Assembly: GCA_038496675.1 (NCBI GenBank)
Contig: CM076653.1
Coordinates: 11,756,382-11,820,381 of the forward strand
DNA: 64,000 bases
Direction of reading: 5' to 3'
Origin: Rachycentron canadum
Taxonomy: Eukaryota > Chordata > Actinopteri > Carangiformes > Rachycentridae
The position numbers and the translations under genes are program-made. The notes beneath the pieces are model-generated. The model worked only from the letters and a program-made list of their open reading frames with translations. It did no database searches and was not told the origin of the DNA. Shown piece by piece: positions 25,801 through 35,764 of the stretch (position 1 is the first letter of the stretch; each line of letters opens with the position of its first letter).

Positions 25801-27229
25801 GAACAGTAGTTATAGGGACTCTGGGACCTTCAGGGCCCCAGTGAATCAGGCTCAGATGATCCTCCTAAACGTGTGCAACAAATGGAGCTAAGTTCATTGT
25901 TGATTCATATTCATTTAAACCCTTTTCCCCATTTATTTGGTTGATTTTATTGTTTTTTAAGTCTCTGTGCTGGCTTTATGTTCTCAACTTGCCCGTCCAT
26001 GTGTCTCTTCCATCCCATGAACGCGACATCTCAGTGATGCCTTGAGGAATGTCAGACATTCATTAGGACGCGAGGGTGAATTGATTAGATCTTGATGGGC
26101 GTTTGATTTTGATTTTATTTTTGGGTAGAGGGACGTCTGCTCAGAGCGTCACCGTGGACCGTTGCCATGGTTACCTCATGTTGAAGAAACGTTGCTGTTA
26201 TGTGCATTTTTTTTTTTTAAATTAAATCTTTTCATCCTGTTTTTCTCTCGATATACATAAATCCAGTGTTGCCAATGATTTTATAGTCACGTACTATTTT
26301 TATCAGTCGTTTTACATCCTGGTCAGATAAAAAAAATAAAAGCAGCTGCATCAGATCAATGTGAACTGATGCTTTCATGTTATTTATACATGTTAGAAAA
26401 TGTGCGTCACTGAGCAGCAGTTGTATCACTGTAGTGTCGTGTTTGATAGCTCCAGTTTGTCTGTCGTTTTCATCTGAGCTTTAATGTTGTGTTTGCTTCG
26501 TTTTTCTCTGATTGTTCCAAAGGAAGTCCACGAGTCCTGGTCTGACGAGGTACTGGTGTCACTTCAGTAGATAGAGGCTCTTTCATTTCCCTGAGTGTCT
26601 CCTCTGCTTTTTATCTCACCACCTCTCTTCTCACCACCTCTCCTCTGCAGCCTTACTCCAGACAGGAGTCCCAGCAGGACATCGTCCTCGGCGGCGACAT
26701 GCCCATCAGCTCCATCCAAGCCACCATCGCCAAGCTCAGCATCCGGCCGCCCAGCGCCACAGACCCAGCCATGGAGGCCCAGTGTGGCCTGGAGGAGCAG
26801 GTCGGTACTTTCCTACCTGAGCTGGACTCTCTGGGTGACATCCAGCTACACCAGGAGCTCTGTCCCCCTACAGATGCCTCCTTCAGCCCGCCCCTCTCCT
26901 CCCCTGCCCACTCACCACCCCCACCCAACGGCCTGGATGCTGCATCCCCCTCCCCTCCAGCAGCCAACCAACAGCCAGCCCCAGAGGCTGCGCCCAGCGT
27001 GAGCCCGCCTCCTGCTTCCTCTGCTCCGGCTCCTTCATCTCTGGAGCTGCTGGCCTCGCTGACGCCTGAGGCCTTCTCCATGGAGGGGGGAGGGCGGGGT
27101 AAGCAGCGGGTAACCAAGCAGAGCTTCCTGCAGCCGGCGGAGGGTCAGGGTCTCCACGGGACTCGAGAGGACAAAGCCGACGACCCGCTCAGCAGCCTTG
27201 ACCCCCTCTGGAGCCTCAACAAGCGCTGA
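12214..27229 (+). CDS. ptpn23: PTPN23 (HD-PTP), Bro1 and phosphatase-like ESCRT adaptor, complete, 25 coding exons
   Basis: HD-PTP sorts ubiquitinated receptors into multivesicular bodies by linking ESCRT-0, ESCRT-I and ESCRT-III on endosomes. Coding exons: 12214-12297, 14512-14586, 15569-15696, 16033-16109, 16700-16749, 16836-16967, 17047-17127, 17216-17347, 17472-17519, 18791-18847, 18947-19005, 19106-19185, 19596-19710, 19790-19855, 20935-21080, 21186-21506, 21589-21743, 21860-22191, 22287-24750, 24847-25031, 25154-25258, 25402-25540, 25640-25753, 26523-26549, 26651-27229. All borders are GT-AG and the phases close to 5751 nt, 1916 residues plus stop; the human protein has about 1636, the extra length lying mainly in the proline-rich part. 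The start MEAVPRMPMIWLDLKEAG is near-identical to mammals and the ATG follows GCCGCG. Order: Bro1 (about 1-395), coiled-coil V domain (395-713), Pro/Gln-rich linker (713-1400), phosphatase-like domain, Ser/Pro-rich tail ending LWSLNKR. Single-base borders are predictions without transcript data. Confidence 0.97.
12774..12801. repeat. (AAC)n trinucleotide repeat in PTPN23 intron 1
   Basis: Nine perfect CAA units. Confidence 0.95.
14290..14452 (-). repeat. tRNA-like dispersed repeat, partial copy before PTPN23 exon 2
   Basis: CTGTGGGAGGAGGCCGGAGT and GGGTTCACACCCAGATCC are reverse complements of the family body and B-box region. It ends about 60 bases before exon 2, at nearly the point where the exon-2 ghost similarity begins. 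Confidence 0.5.
14587..15568 (+). other. PTPN23 intron 2
   Basis: Donor GTCGGT is weak but is the only one fitting the frame. Contains a LINE tail and a poly-T run (14863-14881). Confidence 0.8.
14640..14720 (-). mobile_element. LINE tail remnant in PTPN23 intron 2
   Basis: AACTGAATCTGAATCAGCTT followed by CACATACAGGGAATTTCG reads as the reverse complement of a fish LINE 3' end that terminates in repeated ATTCTG. Confidence 0.45.
16210..16470 (+). mobile_element. LINE (L2-like) 3' fragment in PTPN23 intron 4
   Basis: Decayed reverse-transcriptase C-terminal coding (INLHWLLTV) and an end reading CACTTCCTTTGGATAAATGT then GATGAATAAATGTAA resemble the 3' end of fish L2-type LINEs. It fills most of the 590-base intron. 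Class is by recollection of such tails, not alignment. Confidence 0.55.
17373..17431. repeat. (GT)n microsatellite after PTPN23 exon 8
   Basis: An uninterrupted GT run beginning 25 bases after the exon 8 donor and filling half of the 124-base intron 17348-17471. Confidence 0.97.
17861..18003. repeat. 13-unit, 11-bp minisatellite in PTPN23 intron 9
   Basis: Exactly 13 head-to-tail units of 11 bases. Unit variants run AGTCAGCTAAC x3, AGTGAGCTAAC x2, AGTGAGCCGAC x4, AGTGAGCTAAC x1, AGTCAGCTAAC x3. No spacers separate the units. Confidence 0.97.
18470..18590 (+). repeat. Same dispersed repeat family, partial copy in PTPN23 intron 9
   Basis: TAGTTTCTTCTGGTTGCAAA and CTGCAGCTCACGAACCGATG match the family core. 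Confidence 0.5.
19925..20598 (+). mobile_element. Tc1-like transposon fossil, copy 2, in PTPN23 intron 14
   Basis: It starts with a terminal-repeat-like GATCAGCCATCACATTATGA and continues through transposase-related DNA, broken by indels, to ATGGTTCAGACCAAGTA. It ends at nearly the same transposase position as copy 1, so both lack the C-terminal catalytic half. It accounts for most of the 1.1-kb intron 19856-20934. Confidence 0.7.
20935..22191 (+). CDS. ptpn23: PTPN23 exons 15-18: V (coiled-coil) domain
   Basis: Residues 395-713 are charged and rich in heptad-like Leu, Glu, Lys and Gln, as in the ALIX/HD-PTP V domain, which in mammals binds UBAP1 and YPxL-type ligands. Conserved blocks include DNLDMYSHIPPVLMEKCAAL, VLSGVFTDVESSLKEIRD and SYEAYEDLMKKSQEGKEFYD. 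In exon 16 a short Ala/Gly-rich stretch (about 21281-21340, translating as GGAAAAGEAHPAAQGQA) replaces the acidic and Ser-rich segment found in mammals. It has high local GC, so it could be lineage-specific divergence within the helix bundle. Confidence 0.94.
22287..24750 (+). CDS. ptpn23: PTPN23 exon 19: giant Pro/Gln-rich linker exon plus start of phosphatase-like domain
   Basis: A single 2464-nt exon covers residues 713-1534. The linker consists of Pro, Gln, Met, His and Ser with irregular internal repeats such as MPPTSQP and PPVSQNYMP. Ser-Pro runs at 24014-24050 come from a CCCTCT-type tandem repeat. The segment TTTVDSIQAPIPSYTP (near 22815) and the block DLLSSSPESQ (near 24182) match mammalian HD-PTP closely. 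A PSAP tetrapeptide, the TSG101-binding late-domain type, lies at 23890-23901 (P1248). The place of the mammalian PTAP reads PTAA (22315-22326). The exon ends in the phosphatase fold with MKNRHQDVMPYD (K1458-H1461) and DDYINASYVEDLSPYCPRLI. Confidence 0.95.
24847..25753 (+). CDS. ptpn23: PTPN23 exons 20-23: phosphatase-like domain core
   Basis: Exon 20 carries the WPD-loop region, reading TSWPELGLPDS, so Glu1595 stands where active phosphatases have the general-acid Asp. Exons 21 and 22 join at the signature loop, VVVHCSSGVGRTGAFCLL. The nucleophile Cys is present (C1630), but Ser1632 replaces the usual Ala. The phosphotyrosine loop in exon 19 is KNRH rather than KNRY. All three substitutions also occur in mammalian HD-PTP, which is reported as weakly active or inactive, so I infer the same here. 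Exon 23 holds LHLKFCYEAVLKHAEHVL. The intron at 25541-25639 is only 99 nt. Confidence 0.95.
25754..26522 (+). other. PTPN23 intron 23
   Basis: AT-rich with a poly-T run near 26208; no feature recognised. If the microexon is not used, the intron runs to 26650. Confidence 0.7.
26523..26549 (+). CDS. ptpn23: PTPN23 exon 24: candidate 27-nt microexon
   Basis: The sequence EVHESWSDE is bounded by a pyrimidine-rich acceptor ending CCAAAG and a GTACTG donor. It lies between exon 23 (ends 25753) and exon 25 (starts 26651). Its length is a multiple of three and both flanks are phase 0, so the reading frame is intact with or without it. Nothing obviously equivalent is recalled in human PTPN23, so it is a prediction from splice signals and frame only. 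Confidence 0.5.
26651..27229 (+). CDS. ptpn23: PTPN23 exon 25: conserved tail, PEST-like region and stop
   Basis: The exon opens with PYSRQESQQDIVLGGDMPIS and continues with SSIQATIAKLSIRPP, a strongly conserved block. A Ser/Pro/Ala-rich low-complexity segment follows, then SLELLASLTPEAFSMEGGG and the terminal DPLSSLDPLWSLNKR before a TGA at 27227. The composition fits the PEST-like C-terminal tail of the family. Confidence 0.94.
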   Translation, partial: PYSRQESQQDIVLGGDMPISSIQATIAKLSIRPPSATDPAMEAQCGLEEQVGTFLPELDSLGDIQLHQELCPPTDASFSPPLSSPAHSPPPPNGLDAASPSPPAANQQPAPEAAPSVSPPPASSAPAPSSLELLASLTPEAFSMEGGGRGKQRVTKQSFLQPAEGQGLHGTREDKADDPLSSLDPLWSLNKR

Positions 27230-27865
27230 GACGAGTGCGCAGGTCGCTGCCTTTCTCTCTCTCTCCCTCTACCGCCGGGCGTCACGAGGCCTGTAGCTTT
27301 CTAATCTTGCTTTTAAGAAAAAAACATGCTGAATCCTGGGAGCGCTGGAGACATGTTAGCAGTGTAGATTACCAAGACGTGCCTGATGGCAGACGGTAGG
27401 GGTTCCAGGTTTGAAATTTGGTGTATTTCCACTACTTTAGGGTGTGACACCTGAAACACAAACACGTTTGCTTCTCCCTCCATCACTGGGCGGCTTCTGG
27501 GATCAGATCACTATGCACTCGTCTCGTATCCGTTCATTCCTTCTGTCGCTCTTCACTGCTTTTCTTCACATGTTTGTGATGGATGGAACCTGTTCTGCAC
27601 TTCCTGTACAAGATCTGGGCACAACGACAAAAAAAAATCCCAGCATGCACTCCATTATCAAAGCCTCATCCAGGTGTGATGCTGCCGATGCTTGGAGATG
27701 AAGCTGGATGGAGCAATTTTTAGGACATAACACCACCCCCATCAATTCAATCAGTTGTCACGGTAACAGAGCATCTTACCAATCAGCACGTCTTAACAAG
27801 TTTGATTATTTTCTTTGTCTGTAACACTGTAAATATCTTAATAAATAAAGTTAGACTATTCAAAA
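27230..27865 (+). other. ptpn23: PTPN23 3' UTR
   Basis: AT-rich sequence follows the stop without further conserved coding. Overlapping AATAAA signals at 27840-27849 mark the probable end, with cleavage expected some 15-25 bases later. Confidence 0.65.
27840..27849 (+). terminator. ptpn23: Two overlapping AATAAA poly(A) signals for PTPN23
   Basis: AATAAATAAA gives two overlapping canonical hexamers about 610 bases after the stop codon. They are the first good signals in the plus-strand 3' UTR. Confidence 0.7.
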
Positions 27866-27945
27866 AAAACCCAAAATGTCACTAATCATTGATTGTAAAA
27901 ATCTAAAATAAACCCAGTAGACAGACTCTGTGGTATCAAAGCCTC

Positions 27946-27951
27946 TTTATT
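27946..27951 (-). terminator. Minus-strand AATAAA poly(A) signal facing PTPN23
   Basis: Minus-strand sequence CAAATAAAGAGG has the look of a functional poly(A) signal. Predicted cleavage near 27930 would put this 3' end some 50-70 bases from that of PTPN23 on the other strand. The owner is either SCAP with a long 3' UTR or a separate transcript. Confidence 0.5.
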
Positions 27952-28921
27952 TGAAAATTAGTACAAAGTCTTGCGTTTTTTTTTGTTACAAAATAGTAAA
28001 TAAGTTACCTCCACTACTACAGCCTGCGTAGATTGTAGCCTGCCAATGAAGGGAGGAGGCTGGGTGGTGTAGGGGGGCTGATCTTCCTGACAGAGGTCTA
28101 AACCCTGAGAAATGATTCCTCCTGGTTCAGGCAGCTGGTGGAGGATCAGACATGTTAAACAGTTTGTTGCGAAGATGCCGCCACAGCCAACATTTGCTCC
28201 GTTTCGGCTTCAACAAACTCGAAGAAGAAACGGCGGCGAAGGCTGCGAGCACAGATGCAACAGGATGACGTGGTGCGGTTGACAGAGCAACACGCTCGGG
28301 GTACTTGACAACGTCTTGTTGATATGGATTGTTTCAAGGCCGAGGCCAGATGTGATGAACCAAAGATTCAGTTCTGTACCGCCGATGAAAGAATAATTTG
28401 ACATTTAGGGAAATGATTTAATTGACTTTCTAGCAGGATGAGAAGACTGACAGCGTGTGAAGGTGGTGAAAGGAAGGACAAAGACCCCCAACCCTCTGCT
28501 GTTTTTAAGACAGTAAGAAATCCCTCACACCAGGGGCCAGATGACAAACTGTGTACACACAAAACCAGAAATATGCAAAGATCCTCCCTTAAGCCATAAA
28601 TCCATAATTTTGTAAACAGAATCGCTGAGAACGACAAAAAAAGAAACAACTTCACAGATTGTTGGTCAAATTACAAACTGAGCTCATCGGTGAACTTAAG
28701 CTCAATAAGTCCAACTGTAAAGTCCTGATTTATTGATCGTTAAACATTAAAATCTCATCTCAACTTTAGTTTCCGGAATGTGTCACAATAAATAATGAGG
28801 GCATCATATTAAATAAACAATAGTTTTAGGTCTGTTAAGAGTTTCAGTGTCTCCTCTTTATTTTATATTTTTACTTCACAGTATCCAACTCTTCTCTAAA
28901 AACATGTACATGGTCTCAGGC

Positions 28922-29302
28922 TGATGACGTCATCGCAGCCTGTCTTCATAAAAGTGTCGCACGCATTGTTTGTGTGTACACGTCATTTACACGTGGCCTC
29001 AGGGGAAAACGAGGAATATACGTCATAACCTCTGAAGACCCGTGACCCCCCCCCCCCCAGACAACAGTGTGACGTCCAGACTTTACACCTGGCAGGTAAA
29101 CAGGAAATCAGGTAGCCTAGCTTCGCCGCATGCTAACAAAACCCGCCACACGGCACCGCTCAACTAATTGATCTGAATAAATCCTCACGTGCTAAAATGA
29201 TATTAAATGAGCTGTGTGATTTATTAACAATTCTGTGGTTGCCTGGCAACTGGTCGCGAGAAAGTCCGTCACGTGGACAGCAGTCACCTTCTATACGTCA
29301 TT
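28922..29302. promoter_or_regulatory. Cluster of CRE, E-box and RFX X-box sites
   Basis: A full CRE palindrome GATGACGTCATC lies at 28923-28934. Further ACGTCA or TGACGT cores occur near 28978, 29020, 29070 and 29293. CGTCACGTGG (CRE core overlapping an E-box) is at 29267-29276, and a perfect RFX X-box palindrome GTTGCCTGGCAAC at 29238-29250. Such density suggests a promoter or enhancer, though no coding gene starts here. Binding is inferred from consensus only. Confidence 0.45.
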
Positions 29303-30123
29303 AATTTATCCAACGACTGAGCTTCAATGGCGCTGAGCAGCTAATTCTGTTAGCTAACGGCTTCCTCGCCCCAGATTGAGCCTCTCCTGGATAATTAATA
29401 AGTCGACATCATTTTAAAAGCACATATGGTGTCTCCTCTAATGACCTGGGTCTTCAGGGGAAAAGGACAATGACTGGACCACGATGTGAACATATGCTAA
29501 TCCACAAACCGAGGCTAGCCGTGTGCTAAGCTAACCAGCTGCTTCCTTTAACCGTTAGCTTGTTAAACAGAGTCGAACCAAAAAGTGAATAAAAGTTATT
29601 TCCAACAAACGTCGAACTTTAGCTAAAACTCAAATTCACATTGCTAGAAAACACAAGTTAAAAAAAAAAAAAATCTAAAAGCTCATGTTTCTGCGTCTAA
29701 AACGTCCTCAGATACCGTTAGTGTGGTTACAGAGCGGGGGCGGGAAGGGGAGGTCACAGGTCTGGTTTCTCTGAAAACAGGGGGGAACACTGGAGGTCAA
29801 CAGGTGTGAAAACCAGACCTGTGACCTGGAGTCTGCAGGTGTGAACTCGGTTTTCACGTTGACTTCCTGTGTGTGTGTGTGTGTGGGGGGGGGGTCTCTC
29901 TTTTGTCGGACTACATTCAGCAGATGGTGGATGATTTGGAGGAAGTACATTCTGGATGTTGTTGGTGTGAGTCTGGGAGCGAGAGTCTCAAACCTGGACC
30001 TGACTACAGGCTCCTAGTGTTTCCATCAGTCAGAGCTTCATCTGGAGCCACACAGCTTCAACGAAAACTCACCAAATAATGTGTTTTTCCTGAACAAGGA
30101 TGTTTAGAGGCCAAATAATTCCA

Positions 30124-31093
30124 TTTATTTGGACAACTTTATAATTGGGTTCTGCTTCTATATAATTAATTTTGATCTTAGGCATCAATGACGTCTTGTT
30201 CGGTTTAAATACTCTGGAAGGTGAAGCAGTGACCTGAAGGATGAGTTGATAATCAAAGTAGCTGATTAAATCTACCAACGATTGTAGCTTCAGATTCACT
30301 GACTGAGCCAAGAGTCTTCACTGTCCTCTGTCTTTCTTCACGTCTTCACTGAGCGGCTGCAGAGACGTGACCAGGTTTAAAGACAGCTCCACACAAGTCT
30401 GCACCAACAACACAACAACCACTAGAAAACGCACCGTGAGGTCCGAGGCTGGAAGTAGTGGCCGAAATGGAAACAGTTGAAGTTGGTTCTGTTGTAATTA
30501 ACGTGATTTTTAAAAGAATCTCTAAAGGGCACAAATTATTTGAACAAAAAAAACTTGGGCAGTCAATGTAAACATGACGCCGGCCGGTGTCGGCCTGTGC
30601 AGGGTGACGTGGGTATTGTCGTCAAATTCAAGCAGTTTGTAACCTCATGACGGTGTAGCACACGGGGGCTAGAGAGGCCGCAGGGTGGGGCCCCTGCCCT
30701 TGCCCTCATCCAGCATCAGTAACCCCACAGTCAGAGGCCGAGGGTGGGTCTCAAAGGAGGAAGCCCCGTCTTCCCCTCTTTGCCCCCGACCCCACAACAG
30801 CAAACACCCCAGTGTTTCCAGTTCACTGTGACGAATCATTGTTTGATAACCAGTGCCCAGACAAACAATCACCACCTCACATTTATCTCCACGCTTTTAA
30901 AGAGCCAGGATTAGAATTCATAAACAAACTGTTATTCAAAAGTGTACCGCTAATAAATAATAGATTTATACATATAAAAACAGGTTTGTACAGTAATCAT
31001 CTCCCTCACACACACACACTCACTCACAACCTCAGTTTTTTGTTCTCAGCAGTGTTTCGCCATAAAAAGGGCCTAGATTCATTCATTCATTCA

Positions 31094-31143
<50 letters not shown>

Positions 31144-31626
31144 CTCAGCTCGCCGTCGATGCACTTGAGCCAACGAGGCAGCAGGAATATTAAAAAATAA
31201 GGAGACAATTTCATCTTCCTCTCTGGGCAAGTGGGGGGGATCACTGTGAAGCCCCACCTGTATCAGCAGCATAGAGGGCAGAGCCACAAAAACAAACACA
31301 CCTGCGCACGCACGCACACACACACACACACACAAAAAGCACAAACTGGTGACTGTTGAGAAACATCCAGCTTTTCTTGAACGAACCTCATAACCCTCGT
31401 CAATGTCAGTGGGTGGAGGGCATGTCCCCCCTCCTCCCAGGAAAACGCAGCAGGTTGCACAGTGTTCAGCTTTTACATCCAGGGGTGATATCTCACTCCC
31501 ATAAAACAAAGTCTGCACGGAGAAACCTGTCTAAGGATCAGGTCTCGTCCTGGAGTCAGAAACAAAAACAGATGAAGAAGAAAACGGATGTTCTGGCTGC
31601 GGCGCGTTCCCACCGTCATCCACCCC
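30124..31626 (-). other. scap: Candidate SCAP 3' UTR
   Basis: Minus-strand sequence after the SCAP stop has no further coding match and includes (CA)n tracts at 31096-31141 and about 31309-31334. The first AATAAA on this strand that I find is at 30129-30124; the next good one is at 27951-27946. The 3' UTR is therefore about 1.5 kb or about 3.7 kb. Confidence 0.45.
31079..31141. repeat. (ATTC)n then (CA)n microsatellite in SCAP 3' UTR
   Basis: Four ATTC units at about 31079-31094 run into a perfect CA tract. It would be GU-rich in the SCAP mRNA. Confidence 0.93.
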
Positions 31627-34600
31627 TCAGTCTAGTTTCTCCAGCACCGACGGCACGTACACCAGGCTGAGCTCGCTGCCGAAGTCGCAGACAATGGCGG
31701 CGTTGTCGAGCACCAGCAGCTGCCGGACGCCCTGGCCGTCGCTGCTCTGGCCCAGGTAGACCGTCTGCAGCAGGTCCCCGAAGTTCAGGTCCCAGAAGGA
31801 CACGCAGCCCTGGCCCCCCGTCACCAGGAGAGACTCGGAGATCACGCCCAGACTGGCCCCACATCCCACCTCCTGTTGAGGGGGAGAGGAAGAGGTGAGG
31901 CTGACTCCCCAGGGACACAGGGAAAAAACTGCTACATCAATAATTAGATTATTTTATTAGTTATCGATTTCAATTAGCAGCTGAGCTCTCTGTTCATCTC
32001 TGTCTTTCTCTCTCTAGTCCCCAATAAACACACTATTCACCACTATATTAAGAAAATGATTTTTTTAAACGAAACAATTTACGTCAGTGAGAAACTGTAG
32101 ATTTGATCAAACAGGTGGCTGCTTTTCTTCTTCATGAGATCAAATATAAAACGGCTGCAGAGATTTAAAAACTTGAATGAATGAATGATCTTCAGGATCA
32201 AAGATAAAGGACCAGAGATAAAAACAGATCCAGATCCACAGAACCTGCTGAATGGAGTAGAGCTTGATCCCTGTGCTGCGGTCCCAGATACAGATGAGGT
32301 CATCCAGTCCTGAGCTGATGACGCAGGAGGTGGTGCAGACCAGCGAGGTGACGTCGCCACGGTGACCGTAAACGTGGCTGACCCGGCTACCTGTCAGGAC
32401 GTCCCACAGGCAGATGGCGCCATCCTGTCCGCCGCTCGCCAGAACCATTGTCTGAGAGAGATGTAGAGGAAAGTCAAGCCAACAGGAAGCTACAGAGCAA
32501 CAGGAAGGGAGGGGGGGTAATACTGACCTGGTCTATGTAGATGGCTGTGATCCCTCCAGAGTGACCCTGCAGGGTGAAGAGGCAGCACGAGTCCTCCAGA
32601 CGGTAAACCTGACAGACGAACACAGAGAATTAAACCTGTTTCTACTCTCTGTCTTATCGTCTTTACTCCACTGCAGCAGTTCACAACCTTTTCCACCACC
32701 AGGGCCAAATCTCAGAAGTGCCGACGCCCACGTCCAACATCAAATGATGCGTTTTTATTTAAATGATAATGATCGAACACTGGAGACTGAACAAATATAA
32801 AAAACTCCACTTTCTGTTCTGGTCGTCGTGTCCACAACAATATAAAAGTTGATATCATTGCTTTATTAGTGATAATAGCTTTGATGCGATTGTGTGATTT
32901 TGTTTTAAAGATCATTTCGTTTCAAAACATTTATATGCATTATTTATTTTTGCTTTTGAGGATGGCACGGTGGTGCAGTGGTTAGCTCTGTCACCGCAAA
33001 GTGAAAAGGTTCTGGATCCGGATCCCGGGCTCCCTGTGCCTGACCAGGTTCCTCCCCATGGACTCCAACAGTCCCACAGTCCAAAGACATGCAGCTACTC
33101 TGAAAGTGAGTGTGAATGGTTGTTTGTGTCTAAATGCCCCCTGTGATAGACAGGGTGTAGCCCCCCCCTCGCCCAGTGTCAGCTGGGATTGGATCCAGAC
33201 CCCCGTGACCCTATGAGGATTAGCGAGTGGGCCCCAGACCACAGGATAGGAACTGGTCTAATAACATCTGCTTTTGTCATCAATCAGTTTGTATATTTGG
33301 TGCCTTCAGGTGTTAAAATGCCAAATACTTCATGAGACATTTATATAGATATAATATATCATTTATATAGAATTTTAAATTCTTTGTTTAGGAAAAAAAA
33401 ATGTTGAAGTAGAGTCCTCAATTAATTCCTGGACTCAGATGCTTATTCAGGTCTGTTACCCGGACTGTGTGGTCCTGGCTGCCGGTGACGACCCTCCCGG
33501 CGGCCGCTCGCAGCACCGTGATGGGCTTCTGGTGAGCGCACTGTATGGAGCGCGTGAGCTGGAGGCTGATCACGTCCTCGCTGCTGTAACAGGGAGTCGG
33601 GGGCATGCTGCCTCGGCCGGGGGCACCTGCAGGAGGAGCACATGGAGGTTTTTTTTTTTTAAAAAAGCAACAGGAATATAACAACAATAATTTGTGTCCA
33701 CCTCTTCTCATATTAAATCTTTTATTTCACTGGACTCATCTGGTTTAATGTGATGGGGGTCTCACCTCTGTACTGCAGCAGAGCTAGAGGTTTGTTTATC
33801 TCAACGGTGAAGAAGTCTAGAGACCCGTTTAGTCGAGCCGCCACAATCCTGAGGAGAAGAAACATGGAAGCTCACAACCAAGTCCCTATCTTCACCATCA
33901 TGACAGCAGAGACTGAGCTGGTACACACATATATTCTTATCACTAGTGTCTTCTTGTGTGTGTTAGTGTCTTTAACCTGTTGTTGAGGAAGGCCAGAGCT
34001 GTGATCCCCGAGACGCCATCTTCATTTCTGCAACGTAACGACCCCTTCTCAGCGTCCCACAGCTGTAACCACAATTAGCTTAGTTAGCATAGACTGTAAA
34101 TAAAGATGAAAAGCAGTTGTGAAGTTGCTCCACTGTGGCCATCTTAGCAGCACCTGACTCTGTTCTTGTCATTTAAATCTAAACTGCATCATTTTCTCAC
34201 CTCCAGTTTCCCGCTGCTCCTCCCAGCAGCTATCAGATTTCCTCTCAGCTCCATGGCCCAGACTGAGCTTTCCCAGTCTGCCGCTGCCTGCCCCCCTGCT
34301 GTGGACGCCCTGTCCTGGGTCAAGGGGCCGGCTGCATCTCCTAAGCTGGGCCTTCTTTGGAGTTTAGCTCCTGAGGGTGGCGAGGAAGAGGCTGAGGAAG
34401 GGGAGGGGTAGGCAGAGGGGGAGGGGGGCTCGTGTTCCATGTAGGCGCGCTCCACCAGCCCCCCAAAGTCAAACCCTCCTCTGGGCGGGGTGAAGAGGTG
34501 GGAGGGCGGCTGGCAGGTGAAGTTGGTGTCGATGAGCGGCGTGAGATCGGGCTGGTCGGTGAACAGGATCGGCCGGGCGTGAGCGGTGCGGCGTCTCACC

Positions 34601-35764
34601 GGGTAGCCCTCATCCTCTGACAGACCGTCACCACCGATGGAGTGGCCGCAGCCTTCAGAGCCTAAACCCTCCGGGTCCGCGCCGCCGCTCATGCTGTCCC
34701 AGCCGTCTCGCTGCTCCCAGCAGCCACTGCTGCTGCTGTTCCGCCTAAATCTGACAGCGAGACAAGCACTGAGATGTTACTCATCAGAAATATCCACTGA
34801 CAAATGTTTGAGTTTGTGTTTCAACACATCATTTACACACGGGTTTATTTTTAATATATAAAAAGTCAGACTGTTCAGATCTAAATAAATAATTTAGAGG
34901 GCTCCTTATCAAACATTATGTAAAAGAGCAAATATATAATTATCTGATTTAAACAAGAGAGAAGACACCAGTTAGCCCAGCTGTTGTCTTCTCTCTCGTG
35001 TCCTTTTATATTGAAATATATTGTTTGTCTTTCCTCTGTAACTCTACCTTATTTCTATCCTGTTTATCTGTATATCTGAAAACAGAAAAACAGAAAATTG
35101 CAGCTGAAATGAGCTTTTCTCACCCGTGGTTTGGGATGACGGTCAGACAGTCCCCGGTCTGGGCGTCCCAAACACGGATCTGTCCGGCCAGGCAGCAGCT
35201 CGCCAGCAGCATCCCGTCACTGGCCAAACACTCGATGTCCTGCAGGACAGAAAGAGCCAACGTCACAATACAATGTGTTTACTACCTTCTATTAACGGTC
35301 TATGATTTGGTCTTAACTGCATAATTAACAAAAAAAAAAGAGGCATTTATCAGGCTATTGATTGGGCTTTAATTTACCCAGAACATTATTGTCAAAGGTT
35401 TTTCTTGACTTATTCTATTTTTGGGAAATGGAGCAAAAAAAAAAAAAAAAAACCCTTTAGCCTGTTGAGTCCTTTCGTGGGTGCTTTAAATCGGCCAACA
35501 TCTCCACTTCACACCATTTTTCCCAGTCTAATCGAAGCGTGTTCTTGCTTTTCCGTTCTCACCATACTGTGGCCCCTCAGCAGCAGCGGTGAGATCTCGC
35601 TGACTGGTGGCGAGTAGCCGTAGTCGTCGCAGGGCAGGTCCCCTCGGCGCCGGCGCCCGTGGGCTACACCGTTCTGTCCATAGTTACGTGGGCAGAGAAC
35701 ACGGTAGAGACAGAAGAGCAGCAGAACCAGCAGAACGCCAGCTGCCAGCCCCAGAGCCGCCACC
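31627..35764 (-). CDS. scap: SCAP last nine exons: TM8, linker and WD40 SREBP-binding domain
   Basis: Exon 35563-35764 encodes the last membrane helix ([20 protein letters not shown]) and the conserved [10 protein letters not shown]. Exon 35124-35239 begins the WD40 region with [18 protein letters not shown] and [12 protein letters not shown]. The 550-nt exon 34201-34750 is a Ser/Pro-rich insertion between blades, poorly conserved except [13 protein letters not shown] and [14 protein letters not shown]. Later exons give [57 protein letters not shown] and [18 protein letters not shown]. The terminal exon carries [17 protein letters not shown] and stops with TGA at 31627-31629. This domain binds the SREBP regulatory domain. 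Confidence 0.95.

Larger units (their letters stand above)
27870..31626. other. Convergent region between PTPN23 and SCAP
   Basis: It contains the opposed poly(A) signals, the CRE/X-box cluster, a poly-C run (29046-29059), a stretch rich in GCTAAC/GTTAGC words (29330-29640), and the SCAP 3' UTR microsatellites. No open reading frame here resembles a known protein. Confidence 0.6.
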
